NCBI GenBank assembly: GCA_015350385.1
Contig: WNKI01000001.1
Span: forward strand, 10,411,621 to 10,475,620
Reading direction: 5' to 3'
From: Aculops lycopersici
Lineage: Eukaryota > Arthropoda > Arachnida > Trombidiformes > Eriophyidae
Length of the DNA stretch: 64,000 nt
The translations under genes and the position numbers were made by a program. The first letter of the stretch is position 1. Every line of letters starts with the position of its first letter. The notes below the pieces were generated by a model. The model worked only from the letters and a program-made list of their open reading frames with translations, made no database searches and had not been told where the DNA came from. Shown one piece after another: positions 35,219 to 45,689 of the stretch.

Positions 35219-36340
35219 ATGTCCATGTTCTCGCGCCTCTTCTCGTCGGGCGCTTCGCAGAAGCAAGTGAGCAACGCAAGCGACGATAACCTCAGCGATA
35301 CCTCCAGCACAATGGGCGACGCAACCGGCGACTCGCTCGACAACCACTCGTTGAGTCAGCACGAGGTGGAGGACAAATCGGCGCAGGACAACCCCCTTCT
35401 GCCCGAGGAGCTTTGCGAGATTCCCACCTTCTTGAACTCGGCCTGTTGCGAGAAGGAGCTCGTCGAGGAGACGCGCCGGTTGCTGAAGAAAAAGTACGCC
35501 AAGCGGCCGGAGTCGATATTGGTCGAGGACTACGAGCGGATGTTGCACGACGACTGGACAGTATCGCGCTTCCTGCTCAGGTGCCGGCGGAACCCGAAGC
35601 GCGCGGCCCGTCTCATGGAACAGTGCGGCAAGTTTCGCAAGGAATTCAAAATGGGCATCTCAAAGGCGGCCGACTTTCCCGTCGAGTTCCATCGGGCGGG
35701 CGGCCTGTTTCGGTACGCCCCCGATCGGGCCGGCAACCAAACGCTGTTCATGCGCGTGAAGATGCACCGACGGGTGCCCGAGTTGAGCCAGATCATGAAG
35801 GAGTTTATCTTGTGCCGCATGGAGGAGTGCGATCGGGCAAACAACGGACGAGGCACGGCGGTCATCTTCGACCTCACAGACTGCGGCCTCCAAAACGCAG
35901 ACCCCGGCTTCCTATTCTGGCTCGTCTACTCCTTTCGCAACTACTGCCCCAAGGGCCTCAGCTACATCATCGTCTACAACTTGCCCTGGATTCTAAACGC
36001 CACCGCAAAGCTCGCGCTTAGCTGGCTCAGCTCAACCAACAAGCGGCGTCTCCGCTTCGTTTCCGGCGACGCCATTCAAGATTTCATTGCGCCAGAAAAC
36101 TTGCCCGACTACATGGGCGGCACCTGCAAGCTCAACTACCGCGAAGTGCCCGAGGGCTCGCGGCCGGCAGAGGACACCGCAGAGGAGCACAACCTGACCA
36201 GGGAACAGTCGCGCAAAATTAAAGAAGTCTACGCAAAGTTCCTCAAGGATATAGACAGTGATATCAAGATTGACGACTCGGACTCGACGGAAACGGAGAA
36301 GGAAGGAAGCTTGATAGCAGCTAGCATTGTGGCCTCGTAG
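35219..36340 (+). CDS. CRAL-TRIO (SEC14-like) lipid-binding protein, MOSPD2-like
   Basis: A 373-residue intronless protein. After about 60 disordered Ser/Asp-rich residues comes a CRAL-TRIO N-terminal helical part (LVEETRRLLKKKYAK, then DDWTVSRFLLRCRRNPKRA) and a CRAL-TRIO lipid-binding domain (GTAVIFDLTDCGLQNADPGF, LSYIIVYNLPWILNATAKLA, then LPDYMGGTC). The domain most resembles the CRAL-TRIO half of MOSPD2, an ER-anchored contact-site protein, but the MSP domain and membrane anchor of MOSPD2 are absent; the C-terminus is a short acidic tail. Such proteins carry hydrophobic ligands or phosphoinositides in the cytosol. The ATG is preceded by AAAGCATC and is the first in frame. Family is firm; the orthologue is not. 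Confidence 0.88.
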   Translation: MSMFSRLFSSGASQKQVSNASDDNLSDTSSTMGDATGDSLDNHSLSQHEVEDKSAQDNPLLPEELCEIPTFLNSACCEKELVEETRRLLKKKYAKRPESILVEDYERMLHDDWTVSRFLLRCRRNPKRAARLMEQCGKFRKEFKMGISKAADFPVEFHRAGGLFRYAPDRAGNQTLFMRVKMHRRVPELSQIMKEFILCRMEECDRANNGRGTAVIFDLTDCGLQNADPGFLFWLVYSFRNYCPKGLSYIIVYNLPWILNATAKLALSWLSSTNKRRLRFVSGDAIQDFIAPENLPDYMGGTCKLNYREVPEGSRPAEDTAEEHNLTREQSRKIKEVYAKFLKDIDSDIKIDDSDSTETEKEGSLIAASIVAS

Positions 36341-37084
36341 CTGAAAGCCGCAAATTGCCAAAGGTGATCTACTCGCGCTCAATTGGCCGCTCATTAGATT
36401 GTCCGCTTTGCTCCTAAGCTCCACAGCTTTACCAATCAAAGGCAAACGAGTAGCTCGGCGACAAGCGTGCTGGTGGTAGTAGTGGTGCTCGGGCCATGAT
36501 GTCAGTGTCGGCGCCACGGAAGACGTTTGATCGCAAGAGACTCGTGGCTTGGTTTCGCTCAACTACGTGGCTGTGATCCCGCGAGCTCATCAAAAGGCTC
36601 GTCAGCTTTCAACACCTCGGCCGCTTTACCACCACCACCACCACTGCTACTACTGATGGCAGTCCAGCATAGAAAACGCCGGACTCACATAAATACAAAT
36701 CACACTTGCACGCAATCACCAAGTGAACACGTACACAGAGATACTGCAACTAAATGATATCCTCTCCCCCTCCTCTCCCATGAGGAGCTCCTCGGCTCAA
36801 GGCGACCACCAGCGGCTCGTGATCAAAGCGATGGACGTCGTGTAATAATAATGTAGTGAAATAACCTATTATAATAATTAGATTCAGATGCTCAATAGAT
36901 TCGCGGATTTCTCAAGCAAACGCTAGCGCCAAATCACTTATTTGTGTTTCTCTCTCTCTCTCTCNNNNNNNNNNNNNNNNNNNNACGTTACTACGTACGT
37001 ACGTACGTACTACTACGTACGTACGTACGTACGTTACGTACTACGACTAACGACTACGACGACTACTACTACTTACTTGTTCGT

Positions 37085-37136
<52 letters not shown>

Positions 37137-37241
37137 TTTGCTCTCGACACGCTTTTAGCCTTTTGGTTTGTGTTCCTAATACTCGTCTAGACGCCTGTCG
37201 TTGCTATTTATTTACTGATCAGTATATCAACAATGAAACAA
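36341..37241. other. Spacer with scaffold gap
   Basis: Holds the 3' UTR of the CRAL-TRIO gene and the facing 3' end of CAP-H. A 20-N assembly gap lies inside a compound simple repeat. No gene is supported. Confidence 0.5.
36950..37133. repeat. Compound microsatellite with 20-N gap
   Basis: Order is TC repeat, N20 (36965-36984), ACGT/TACG repeat, ACG/ACT triplets, then a second TC repeat. The same order occurs at 54758-54982. The ACGT unit is its own reverse complement, which probably helped break the assembly; the N count is likely a placeholder. Confidence 0.9.
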
Positions 37242-39719
37242 TCAAATCAGTTCGTCCTGTTCTATTACGAAATCTTTGAGATCCTGGTTTGGAATCAGTT
37301 TCAGATTCTACATTAAGAGGGATGGTAGTTGAGATTGGAAGACGGTTGTTAGTGTTGGGGACTTCTATCAAGTTAAACAAAGGGAGATTAGTGCGGAGTA
37401 GTACCGCCGATTCAAGGCGGGGAGACTCACCTTTTCGTTGGCTAGATGAAGCAAAGTTACGAAAGCTATCGGTCGGCTCAAATCGTCCGCCATCTTAGAG
37501 CTAACTCTCACTGGTAGCTCGCCGTAAAGGTTGGAGAATTCCAAATGAACCATAGACTCGTTCACCTCCGGCGAGTTGGACTTCTTCACGAGGCTCAGGT
37601 CGGCTGACTCGGCATCCCCATTCATTATGACAGTTTGATCGTGCTCATCGCCGCTCATCAATGTCGAACTTCTGTCGCCAGCGCCATTTTGCTGACCATT
37701 CTCAATCACAGTGACGTCCGCCTCGCGGGCCGACTTCTCATTTGCCGTCTCGGCGCGCTTCTCCGGTGGGTAGAGGAGATCCCAAATAGCGCGTTTCAGT
37801 TTTCTCACGTCCATTCTCTTTGCAATCTTTGAGAAGGGAATGTTAACCGGGGCAATAGTGTAGGGTTGCTCGATTAGGAGCTCGCCCGCAAACTCCAGGT
37901 CCGCCTGCTGGCCGAGGGTCTGGTTTTGGGTAGCGCCAAAGAGAGCAACTTCGTTGTTTTCAACCATCGGGTCAGCTCTAAACTCGTCATCACTGTCATC
38001 GTGCACGTCATCAAAGCCGCCCATTCCGATGGGCGATGGGGCGTCATCCATGGACTCGTCGTTGCGTCCAGTCTTTGTATAGTCATGGTCAATGTCGACT
38101 CTCTTTAGAGCCTCTGCTGGGGTCTTCATACAGTGATAAGTGTCCTCCGGCCGCAAGAATGTGTGAGCAATTGTCTCGTGTATGATCTGCTCGCTTAAGT
38201 TATGGTCTTGAGGTAGCAGAGGCTTCTTCCATCTTCTGATCACATCGGACGAGTGTCTAATCTCCTTCTCAGCCGCTTTCTCTAGGTCGACAGAGTATTT
38301 TTCATCGTAATCGATCGGCTTAGCCTCCAGTCGGGCCCGTTTCCTCGTGCTCTTCGGACCGTCGTTCTTTCTGCCTGGAGTCTTTGCAACCTTCCAGGCG
38401 TGAGGACCGGCCCATGTATTAAGTAGACGGTGGTGCTCATTCGAGTATCCATATTCAGTCGGCTGTGACGCAGCAATTTTGTCGAGATTTGGTATGAGAT
38501 CATTTTCGTTCCTGTCATCGTCACCTGCGTTACTACAAGCATCGCCAAAGTGGTCGTCACCGTAGTCGTTGCCGGCATTGTTTTCGTATAATTGCGGGTC
38601 AAATTGGTGGGCGCCTCCGACAATCTTGCTGCTATTGAGCATTGGCGAGGGCTCATCGCCCATGGAAAGTATGGATTCGTCTAGGTTTGAGGCTAATCCT
38701 GAAAGCGAAGTTGAGCGGTCATTGAACAAAAAGTGTTCTAATCGGGGGCATATCTTGTTGTTGCGATTGTTGCGAATGATTTGAGCACAATTTACGTATT
38801 TGGTCACAAGGGAGACTAAGTTGAACTGATCGCTCGTGTTTGAGTTGATGGAGTTGATGGTTGCGGTACCATGCGGTGAGGTAGGTGGTGGTCCCATAGC
38901 GTTAGAATCCTGGACATCTTCTTCGGCAGCATCCTTCATGATTGAGTCGCCGTCCTGGTCTCTAGGGTGCTCTTCTTCCGAGTTCCCTTGCTGAGTGCCA
39001 TTTTCTTTAGATTCTCCACCGTCCACTTCTGTACTAACGCTTTCTTCAGTTATTGTGGATAAATTGTGATCAATCTTTGACTTTTTGGCTATTGTGGGTC
39101 CTTCATAATTCTTGCGCGAGAAGGATGATTCAATCGTGAGGAGGCAGCTTGATTGTGTGAGTGCGTTATAGCAAATTAGAGCTGCAGGACAACTCATGTC
39201 ATAATCTTGAGACAGACTATCCAGAAGAGGATCGCCGAGAGCAACCTTCTCAAGTTTCCCATCCAATTGAGTGCTATCTTGGACAACTGTCTTGACATTC
39301 TTTCTCTTCCCAGACTTCTTTTTGGTTCTTCCTTTGCTTTGTCCTTCGTTGCTTACAGTGGAATCATCCATTCGGTCGGACTGAGCAGAGGTATCGCCCT
39401 CACCGTCTCCGTCGTCTTGCTTCTTGTTCTGACCATCGAGGGCCATCAGAATACTACTGGCAACCTTTTGAGCCTCGGACTGAATGTTTTCAACGCGGAA
39501 GGAGTAGATTTTGGCACCAACGTCGAGCGCACTACTCGCCACCTTGAAGTTCATCTGTCCATCTCCTGCATTATCGTTGACGAGATCATGCATCATGTCA
39601 ATAAGGTGATACTCGAACGCATTCTTCGGGTTGATCTTGTTGGTGGCCGAGAGTCTGATGCAATTGCCAAAATACTCTCTTAGGTCTTCCATGGCCCTGG
39701 GAGTATTTGTGTCGGCCAT
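37242..39719 (-). CDS. NCAPH: Condensin I subunit CAP-H / Barren (kleisin), two exons
   Basis: Exon 1 is 37431-39719 and exon 2 is 37242-37307, separated by a 123-base intron with GTGAGT donor and TAG acceptor in phase 0. Without the splice the frame would run into unrelated residues; with it the C-terminus becomes LANEK-NLKLIPNQDLKDFV, matching the conserved end of CAP-H. The 784-residue protein has the N-terminal kleisin segment (LREYFGNCIRLSATNKINPKNAFEY, positions 10-40), the YSFRVENI and QDYDMSCPAALICYNAL motifs, long acidic linkers and a C-terminal winged helix that binds SMC4. CAP-H bridges the SMC2/SMC4 heads and recruits CAP-D2 and CAP-G in mitotic chromosome condensation. Very confident. 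Confidence 0.95.
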
Positions 39720-40754
39720 GATAGCTTATGTGGAGGTGATAAATATTTTTTATATGAAAAGGCTAGTGAATATGCATAATATTAGATCAATGGACCCCAA
39801 ATCCGGAGAAATAAGGTCGCAATTTTCTACAACCAAAACAAAACAAACTGAATTTTAAGCGCCGTTTGGCTGGCAGGATTCCACACAACAGCAACAACGA
39901 ACATTTCGAATCGCTAGAATTGCGTTGTGTGAAGAGGCGCGCAACGCCAGGTTAACGTTGCAGCCATTTGACCGTTCAGAGTTTAGTTTCCAACATGACC
40001 GCAAGAGGCAGCACCGTCGTTGCAAATGGAGCGCGTGGGCCGAGAACTTTGCAAAATTGCAATGAATGCGGTAAGGCAACGTGTTTCTAATACCCCAGTC
40101 TAATTCCACACATCCGCCGAGTACAACTTACTTGTTTGCATGGCTTGCCGCAACGAGTCCACCATTCGACTCATTGTATCATTACATTTCAATCGATCCA
40201 CAATCAATCCTCTATTGTTTGAGAAAACACCAATTGGCCCTATGATAAGATCAGTCGACAATGGAAACACAGCCTTGAGTGCTATCGCGAGTTTGCACCA
40301 CTTCAATGGTAAGTAACCAAATCCAGCTAGAATCGTGAGGACGAGATGTGGAAACCCCAATGCTGACATGATGAAAATCTACCAGTTCTGCTACAGATCT
40401 TTGGCTAGGCCAAGTGAATGACGATATTCCTTACCACTACTGAGCTATTAGCAACAATCACTTGCCGTACATTGCAACAGATAAGATTCAAGTGACTAAC
40501 AATTCAATTTTTCTGTCTCCCCTTACTATATGAACATACACATTACAGATCGGATGCATTGAACTCGAAACAGATGCGATCGGAACTAGTGGTGTTCCAA
40601 CAGATACCGGCCCTAGCACTCGGTTCGTCACAAAATATGGCAAGTGAGATCCTCACGATTGCAGTTTCAATCTCTCTTTCTTTGCTGACTGAACCCGTCT
40701 GGCAAAATCGCACGGCATTCGTTAGTCATGACTTTAATGTATGTGTTTGATAGT
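39720..40754. other. Spacer between CAP-H and LDAH; ambiguous small genes
   Basis: The CAP-H promoter lies at the left. The interval has consensus splice donors on both strands (plus at 40071 and 40309; minus at 40132) and no AATAAA that decides orientation. A possible three-exon small gene is listed separately. A minus-strand frame (40100-40369, 89 codons, hydrophobic start, donor GTAAGT after codon 79) is a competing candidate. Confidence 0.4.
39995..40443 (+). CDS. Possible three-exon gene for a 72-residue unknown protein
   Basis: Exons 39995-40070, 40224-40308 and 40386-40443 join in one frame through GTAAGG..AG and GTAAGT..AG introns of 153 and 77 bases and end at TGA. The product is Cys/Trp-containing (NCNEC near the start, DKISRQWKHSLECYREFAPL in the middle, IPYHY at the end). 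I do not recognise it. It would be head-to-head with CAP-H, with 275 bases between the ATGs. The model rests only on splice signals and frame, and a minus-strand frame overlaps it, so it may be wrong. Confidence 0.3.
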
Positions 40755-41921
40755 CTAGAAACTAGTGTTAGTCTCATCAGTCGGTTCTAAGAAATCCTGA
40801 ACAAACATGCCAACCTTGATTGAGTAATCCATCGCCGTCTTGGGATCCATGCAGAAGGCGTGCAAGTTTGGATGTTCTTCTATATACAGTTCCGAGTATT
40901 TATCCTTCAACATTTGCTTATGGCTTGCGTTGACCCAGTGGTCGTTGATTGCGTATATTAGTCTTAGTTTCGAGGCATGTGGTTTTATCATTGATTCCGA
41001 GTTGAGGTTCTTTACCAAGGCAAATTCACTCTTGGCCATCTCTATAAGCGCTGCCAGAGACTTGTGGCAGACCAGTTGACCTACTGACTCCACCGCAACG
41101 TCAGATGAATTCTCCACAAACTCGGGGGAGGACCTCCACCTGACTATTGCCTGTTTGACCGAACTCGGTAGCAGCCACTCGACGAGAAAGGCCGCAGCAT
41201 AAATCAACAGGTCAACACGGTAGCTAAACAATCTTGCGAGATGAGAGCCCTTCGGCGTTAGTGCCATATTTTCCAATGCTGGATGGATGAAAACTGAACC
41301 CTTGTGGGCCGAGGCTAGCGCTCGATCTTGCAGAAGCCGCAGTATTATATAGCAGCCAATAGAATGGCCAACGAACACTAGCTTACAGTTAGCCAGGTCG
41401 AGTTTTAGAAGCCTCTTGAGGATGATGAGCTTATTTAAAACTTGCAACTCGATATGATGCGGCTCGCCTTGGTACTTTTTGGCCATGGAGCGCTCCACGA
41501 AGTTGAGATCTGCCTCCTCGATGTTTATCCGCTCTTCTGCTTTGTATTTAATCGCATCTGGATGGTCGAAGTTATTGTGTCCTATAGCAAGTATGTTGGT
41601 CTTGGTGGCACCTCGCCGCGTGCATCCATTGACGCTGCGAAAGAGAGCCGATAAAAAGTCATGATAGATTCCTAAAATCCCTGGGTTTCCGGGGACGAAG
41701 ATTATAAGATTGTTTTGGGGTATGTCCCTGAGCAAAGAGGGAGTGCCAATGGAGCTTGCGGTCCTCGTGGAGCTGGACGTGTCGAAGATCGATGACGAGG
41801 TTGTGTTTATGGTGGACGTGTTCGGCGGCTTGACTAGGCTGCCATCGCAGCAATATTGCAACAGGTGGACAAAACAATCGTTTACTTGGACATGCGAATG
41901 TCTCAATTTTGGTTCAAGCAT
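40755..41921 (-). CDS. LDAH: Lipid droplet-associated hydrolase (LDAH, C2orf43 family)
   Basis: A 388-residue intronless alpha/beta-hydrolase. It shows the family oxyanion segment (LIIFVPGNPGILGIYHDFL, near residue 71), the nucleophile elbow GHSIGC, a hydrophobic membrane-associating stretch (LLIYAAAFLVEWLLP) and C-terminal candidate acid and base residues (INDHWV and NLHAFC). LDAH proteins sit on lipid droplets and influence cholesterol ester and triglyceride turnover; their substrate is still debated. The N-terminal 60 residues include a Ser/Thr-rich insert. Confident. Confidence 0.93.
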   Translation of the reverse strand: MLEPKLRHSHVQVNDCFVHLLQYCCDGSLVKPPNTSTINTTSSSIFDTSSSTRTASSIGTPSLLRDIPQNNLIIFVPGNPGILGIYHDFLSALFRSVNGCTRRGATKTNILAIGHNNFDHPDAIKYKAEERINIEEADLNFVERSMAKKYQGEPHHIELQVLNKLIILKRLLKLDLANCKLVFVGHSIGCYIILRLLQDRALASAHKGSVFIHPALENMALTPKGSHLARLFSYRVDLLIYAAAFLVEWLLPSSVKQAIVRWRSSPEFVENSSDVAVESVGQLVCHKSLAALIEMAKSEFALVKNLNSESMIKPHASKLRLIYAINDHWVNASHKQMLKDKYSELYIEEHPNLHAFCMDPKTAMDYSIKVGMFVQDFLEPTDETNTSF

Positions 41922-43336
41922 CTTGACTCTGAAGTTGTCTGTCCAAATTAAGGATTATCTCATGACTTGAGCTTGAGGTATCGATTTTCTTGCATCGGTC
42001 ATGCGGCGAGCAAAGCGAGTATTGGCAGTAAAGATAAAAGTCACAAGGTGAGCAAAATGTGGGTTTAGCTCTCAAAGTATTGTTCGGGCATCGGAAAAAT
42101 AAGTGGCAGCTCTAGCTGTTGGTGAGAAGAGGGAACAGGTAATAATAGCAAGATATGAAGCTCACCGGCTTCTTGTCGATATCCAATAGAACCACGTGAA
42201 CGGCGCCTGAGTGACAGCTGATGACGCTGTCCCTTGTGTGCCGCAGCTCGAACAGCGCCTTGTACCGTAGCGTAGTAGAGTCACTCACAACTAGAAAGTT
42301 TTTGGGATTGGCTGTGGCTCACTTGCACTTCCTCGCTAACATGCCAGGTACTCAGGTCGTCGAGTCTTGGCGTCGCTCGCTCGCTCGCTCGCCTCCAACG
42401 CGAGCTTGTCATTTGGAGATCTTGTCGACAGATGATGCCGTGAGTTTGCGCTGTCAATTTAAATGACTTTTGGAAGACTTACGCGATACTTGCAATCTCC
42501 GCAACTCGGCAACAAGATGCTGGATTTCCTCCAATATTTATCCGACTGGTTTGAGGAAAGATAATAAGTTTGTTGTTGTTATTGTCGTCGGAGTTTGATT
42601 TTCGCCACTCGAGTCTGGAGCGCCGAGCGCCGGTCTTTGTTAGCCGGCTACTTCCCCTCTTGGCGCCCCCACGCCACTTGAGCCGGGGATTCGCCTAGAC
42701 GTTGACTCGGTGGCCGGTGACAGCCCATTGTTTGCGTCAATGGAACTGTTATCTCCCTCTGATCGTCCTAGGAGCAGCGATTCTCTGCGTCGAGATCACG
42801 CGCCCTTAAAATGACCCGTTCGTTGTCAAGCGAAACTAGTGGCGTTAGTTTTGCAACCAATTTGCCAAGCCCATTCCGCAAGCAGCTCGAGCTGCCGGCG
42901 AGTCCTGCAGAAGGATTGCGCCACCCAGCTACTTCATAATCATCTTACCCATACAATAACACTGCTGTCTCTCCTCCTCCTCCTCCTCTTCTTCGCACTT
43001 CTCGTTGAGAGCCAACCACTTGTTGAGGTTGAGGTTGACTTGACGGTCGGCGATGCTGTTGTTGCGAGTCCCTACAGCCGAGAACAACAACGTCTACGGC
43101 ACCAACAAAGTCACCACTGCTCGCCGACCAAATCGCCGGCCAACTCAAGCTCACCCAGTCGCAAAATTGCTGATCCAAATCTTGCCGACCGGGACACCAA
43201 CAAGCGATGGCCTGCACTCGCCAAGCTTATGTATCAATATAAATAATGTCCGCTTCCATAGCGAGCGATGCAGATTGCCAGTTAGTTAGTAGCCGCAGCG
43301 AAAGTCGGCAAGTTGAATCAACATCAAGTCACAAAC
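41922..43336. other. Spacer between divergent LDAH and PLP-lyase genes
   Basis: Should hold both promoters. A frame at 42815-43246 with a Leu-rich CTC repeat has no ATG and looks like a pyrimidine tract, not a signal peptide. No gene is supported. Confidence 0.45.
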
Positions 43337-44987
43337 ATGGACACGTTACGTCAGCTACTCCAGGTTCAACAGGTGGATAGTAAGCAGGAACTTAGCAAGG
43401 ATGAGACGCTTCGCATGCGACTTAAGCACGTGGGGTAAGTGACCAGCTACGCGTTTGCAAGCTGAATCCATGTGCCAACGCCCGGCCACTCTCTATTAGC
43501 TCAGCCCATCTAACCGCCAGCCTCTCAGTCCCTCGGTGACTCTATTCTTTCAGGAAAATCCCTTAAAAATGGTCGCCGGTCGCGGCCAGTTCTTGTATGA
43601 TGAGAGAGGCAACGAGTATCTAGACTGCATCAACAATGTAGCCCACGTTGGCCACGGAAACGCACATGTCGCCGAGTCGGTTGCTCGCCAAATGCGCTTG
43701 CTCAACACAAACTCGCGCTTTCTCCACGACAACCTGTCGCTATACGCCCGCCGCCTGACTAACCTCTTTCCGGCCCACCTGTCTGTTTGTTACCTGGTCA
43801 ACTCGGGCAGTGAAGCCAATGATCTGGCGATGCGACTGGCGCGCGCCTACACTGGCCGCAAAGATATCGTTTGTTTGGACGGCGCCTACCACGGCAACCT
43901 CACCTCAACCATGGCCATCAGTCCATACAAGACAGTCAAGTTGCATGGCTACAAGCAACCCAAGTGGGTGCACGTAGCGCCCTCGCCTTGCGAGTACCGC
44001 GGCCAATACAATCGCGACACCAGCGAGGATAAACACGCGGGACCGGAAGCGATAGGTAGACAGTACGCTGAGGCCACCGAGCAGCTGATTGAAGCAGCCA
44101 AGAGTCGCGGCCGACAGGTGGCCGCCCAGTTCGTGGAATCAATGGTCAGCTGCGGCGGCCAGTTTCCTCTACCGAGAGGCTACCTGCGCCACCTTCAGCG
44201 TTACCTGCACTCGAATGGCTCGCTGTTGGTCTGTGATGAAGTTCAAACTGGTTTCGGTCGATCGGGTAAACGCATGTGGGCATTCCAATTGGACGGCGAC
44301 GATATTAGGCCGGACATTGTGACCATGGGCAAGCCGATGGGCAATGGATTTCCAGTCTCGGCCGTGGTCACCACTCGCGAGGTGGCCGCCTCCTTCCAAG
44401 CCATTGGAACCGAGTACTTCAACACCTTTGGAGGCAATCCAGCCAGTTGCGCTGCTGCTATTGCCGTTCTGGATGAAATTGACTCCCGCAAGCTCATGAG
44501 GGAAGCCGACAGGATTGGCAGCTTCATGTTGGATGAGCTTCGCAAGTTGCAGCAAAAGTCTCAGGTGATTGGGGACGTTCGTGGCTGCGGCTTCTTCATT
44601 GGACTCGATATTGTGGAGGACAGGGAGAGCAAGCGAGTTGCGCCAGATTTTGCTCGCTTCCTGGTACAGAGATTCCGCGACGACCGAATTCTCATGAGCA
44701 CCGAGGGCAAGTTCGGCAATGTGCTCAAGTTTAAGCCGCCCATGGTATTTAACATGGACGACGCCCGCCGTTTTCTGCGTGTTCTCGCGGCGGGAGTCGA
44801 GGAGCTAGAGGCTCAGGTGGCCCGGTCCTCGCCCGACCAACTGGCCGCGGCTCTGGCAGCTCTATCAACAGGCACGCCCACGAACACTGCACCCGCTCGC
44901 TCCTCCGCCTCCTCGGGCCGGAGCTCAACCTCGAGCGCCTCGTCAATCTCGTCGAGCTCTTGGCTGGGAAGCAGTTGCGAGATGTGA
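43337..44987 (+). CDS. ETNPPL: Ethanolamine-phosphate / phosphohydroxylysine phospho-lyase (class III PLP enzyme), two exons
   Basis: Exons 43337-43434 and 43529-44987 give 518 residues. The GTAAGT donor is in phase 2. Two CAG acceptors exist; the one at 43527-43528 keeps the frame and restores the conserved RLKHVG-PSVTLFFQENPLKM, while the one at 43552-43553 would create a stop. The enzyme follows AGXT2L1/AGXT2L2: LDCINNVAHVGHGN, NTNSRFLHDN, NSGSEANDLAMRLAR, VCDEVQTGFGRSGK and VTMGKPMGNG, with PLP-binding lysine at about residue 301. It would split phosphoethanolamine (or 5-phosphohydroxylysine) into aldehyde, ammonia and phosphate. The last 60 residues are Ser/Ala-rich. Which substrate applies cannot be told from sequence. 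Confidence 0.93.
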
Positions 44988-45689
44988 CTCAAACCAAAGT
45001 CGGTGATAAAAGACCAGTGATAATTCTAATGTACATATATTATGCAATGACTACAAAGTCAATCAGACGACCGAATACAAAAGTGTTGTTGTGTCGACAG
45101 AAGCGCAAAGATTGTTAGTCCATTAGTCTGAAAGTCAGTTGATTGCCGGGTCAGTAGGTCGACCGAGAGCGTTTGATAGAAAAAAAACACAGATGGCGAG
45201 GCGATCGTTAGAGATCCAGTCGCGTGTCTCACTTTAGCTTGGCTTTAGGTACAAATTGAGCTAGCAGAATGAGTCTAGTGAGTAGCTGAAGCCACAGGTT
45301 TGCGAGTTCATTTCGGATAAGCAAGTGGCTGGATCTGTAGCATTAGTGTTAGTTGCGATAGAAGCAGGCCAAGTAGTAATCATTAGGTGTCTGTCAATCA
45401 GGGAATCGAGCAAGATTTAGAGATTTGAGTTGAGACCAACGTCAAGTTGTTGACTAAAGCAGCAACTTTGGGTTTATTATATGAGCAGTGGCCAAGGTTC
45501 TCAGCATGAAATTCTTGTGGTGATCTCTTTTTGTGGCTTCCGGGGCATTTTCCAGGATAAACTTGCACTTTATGTAGGTGTAGCCGGCTCCACAAGAGGC
45601 TACACAAGTTGACAGGCGTGCCATAGGTCTTGTCGTTCGATACACAGACTGGCTGATAAATAAGATTTCAGACGGTGGGGCATGCGGAA
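44988..45689. other. Spacer between convergent PLP-lyase and Kazal genes
   Basis: Contains both 3' UTRs. No gene or clear hexamer signal recognised. Confidence 0.45.

Noticed and set aside
36944..37279. Frames running through the N gap
   Set aside because: Translated microsatellite and unknown bases.
42815..43246. Frame with a Leu-rich signal-like stretch and a KR-containing end, resembling a neuropeptide precursor
   Set aside because: It has no ATG, and the hydrophobic run is a CTC repeat typical of a pyrimidine tract.
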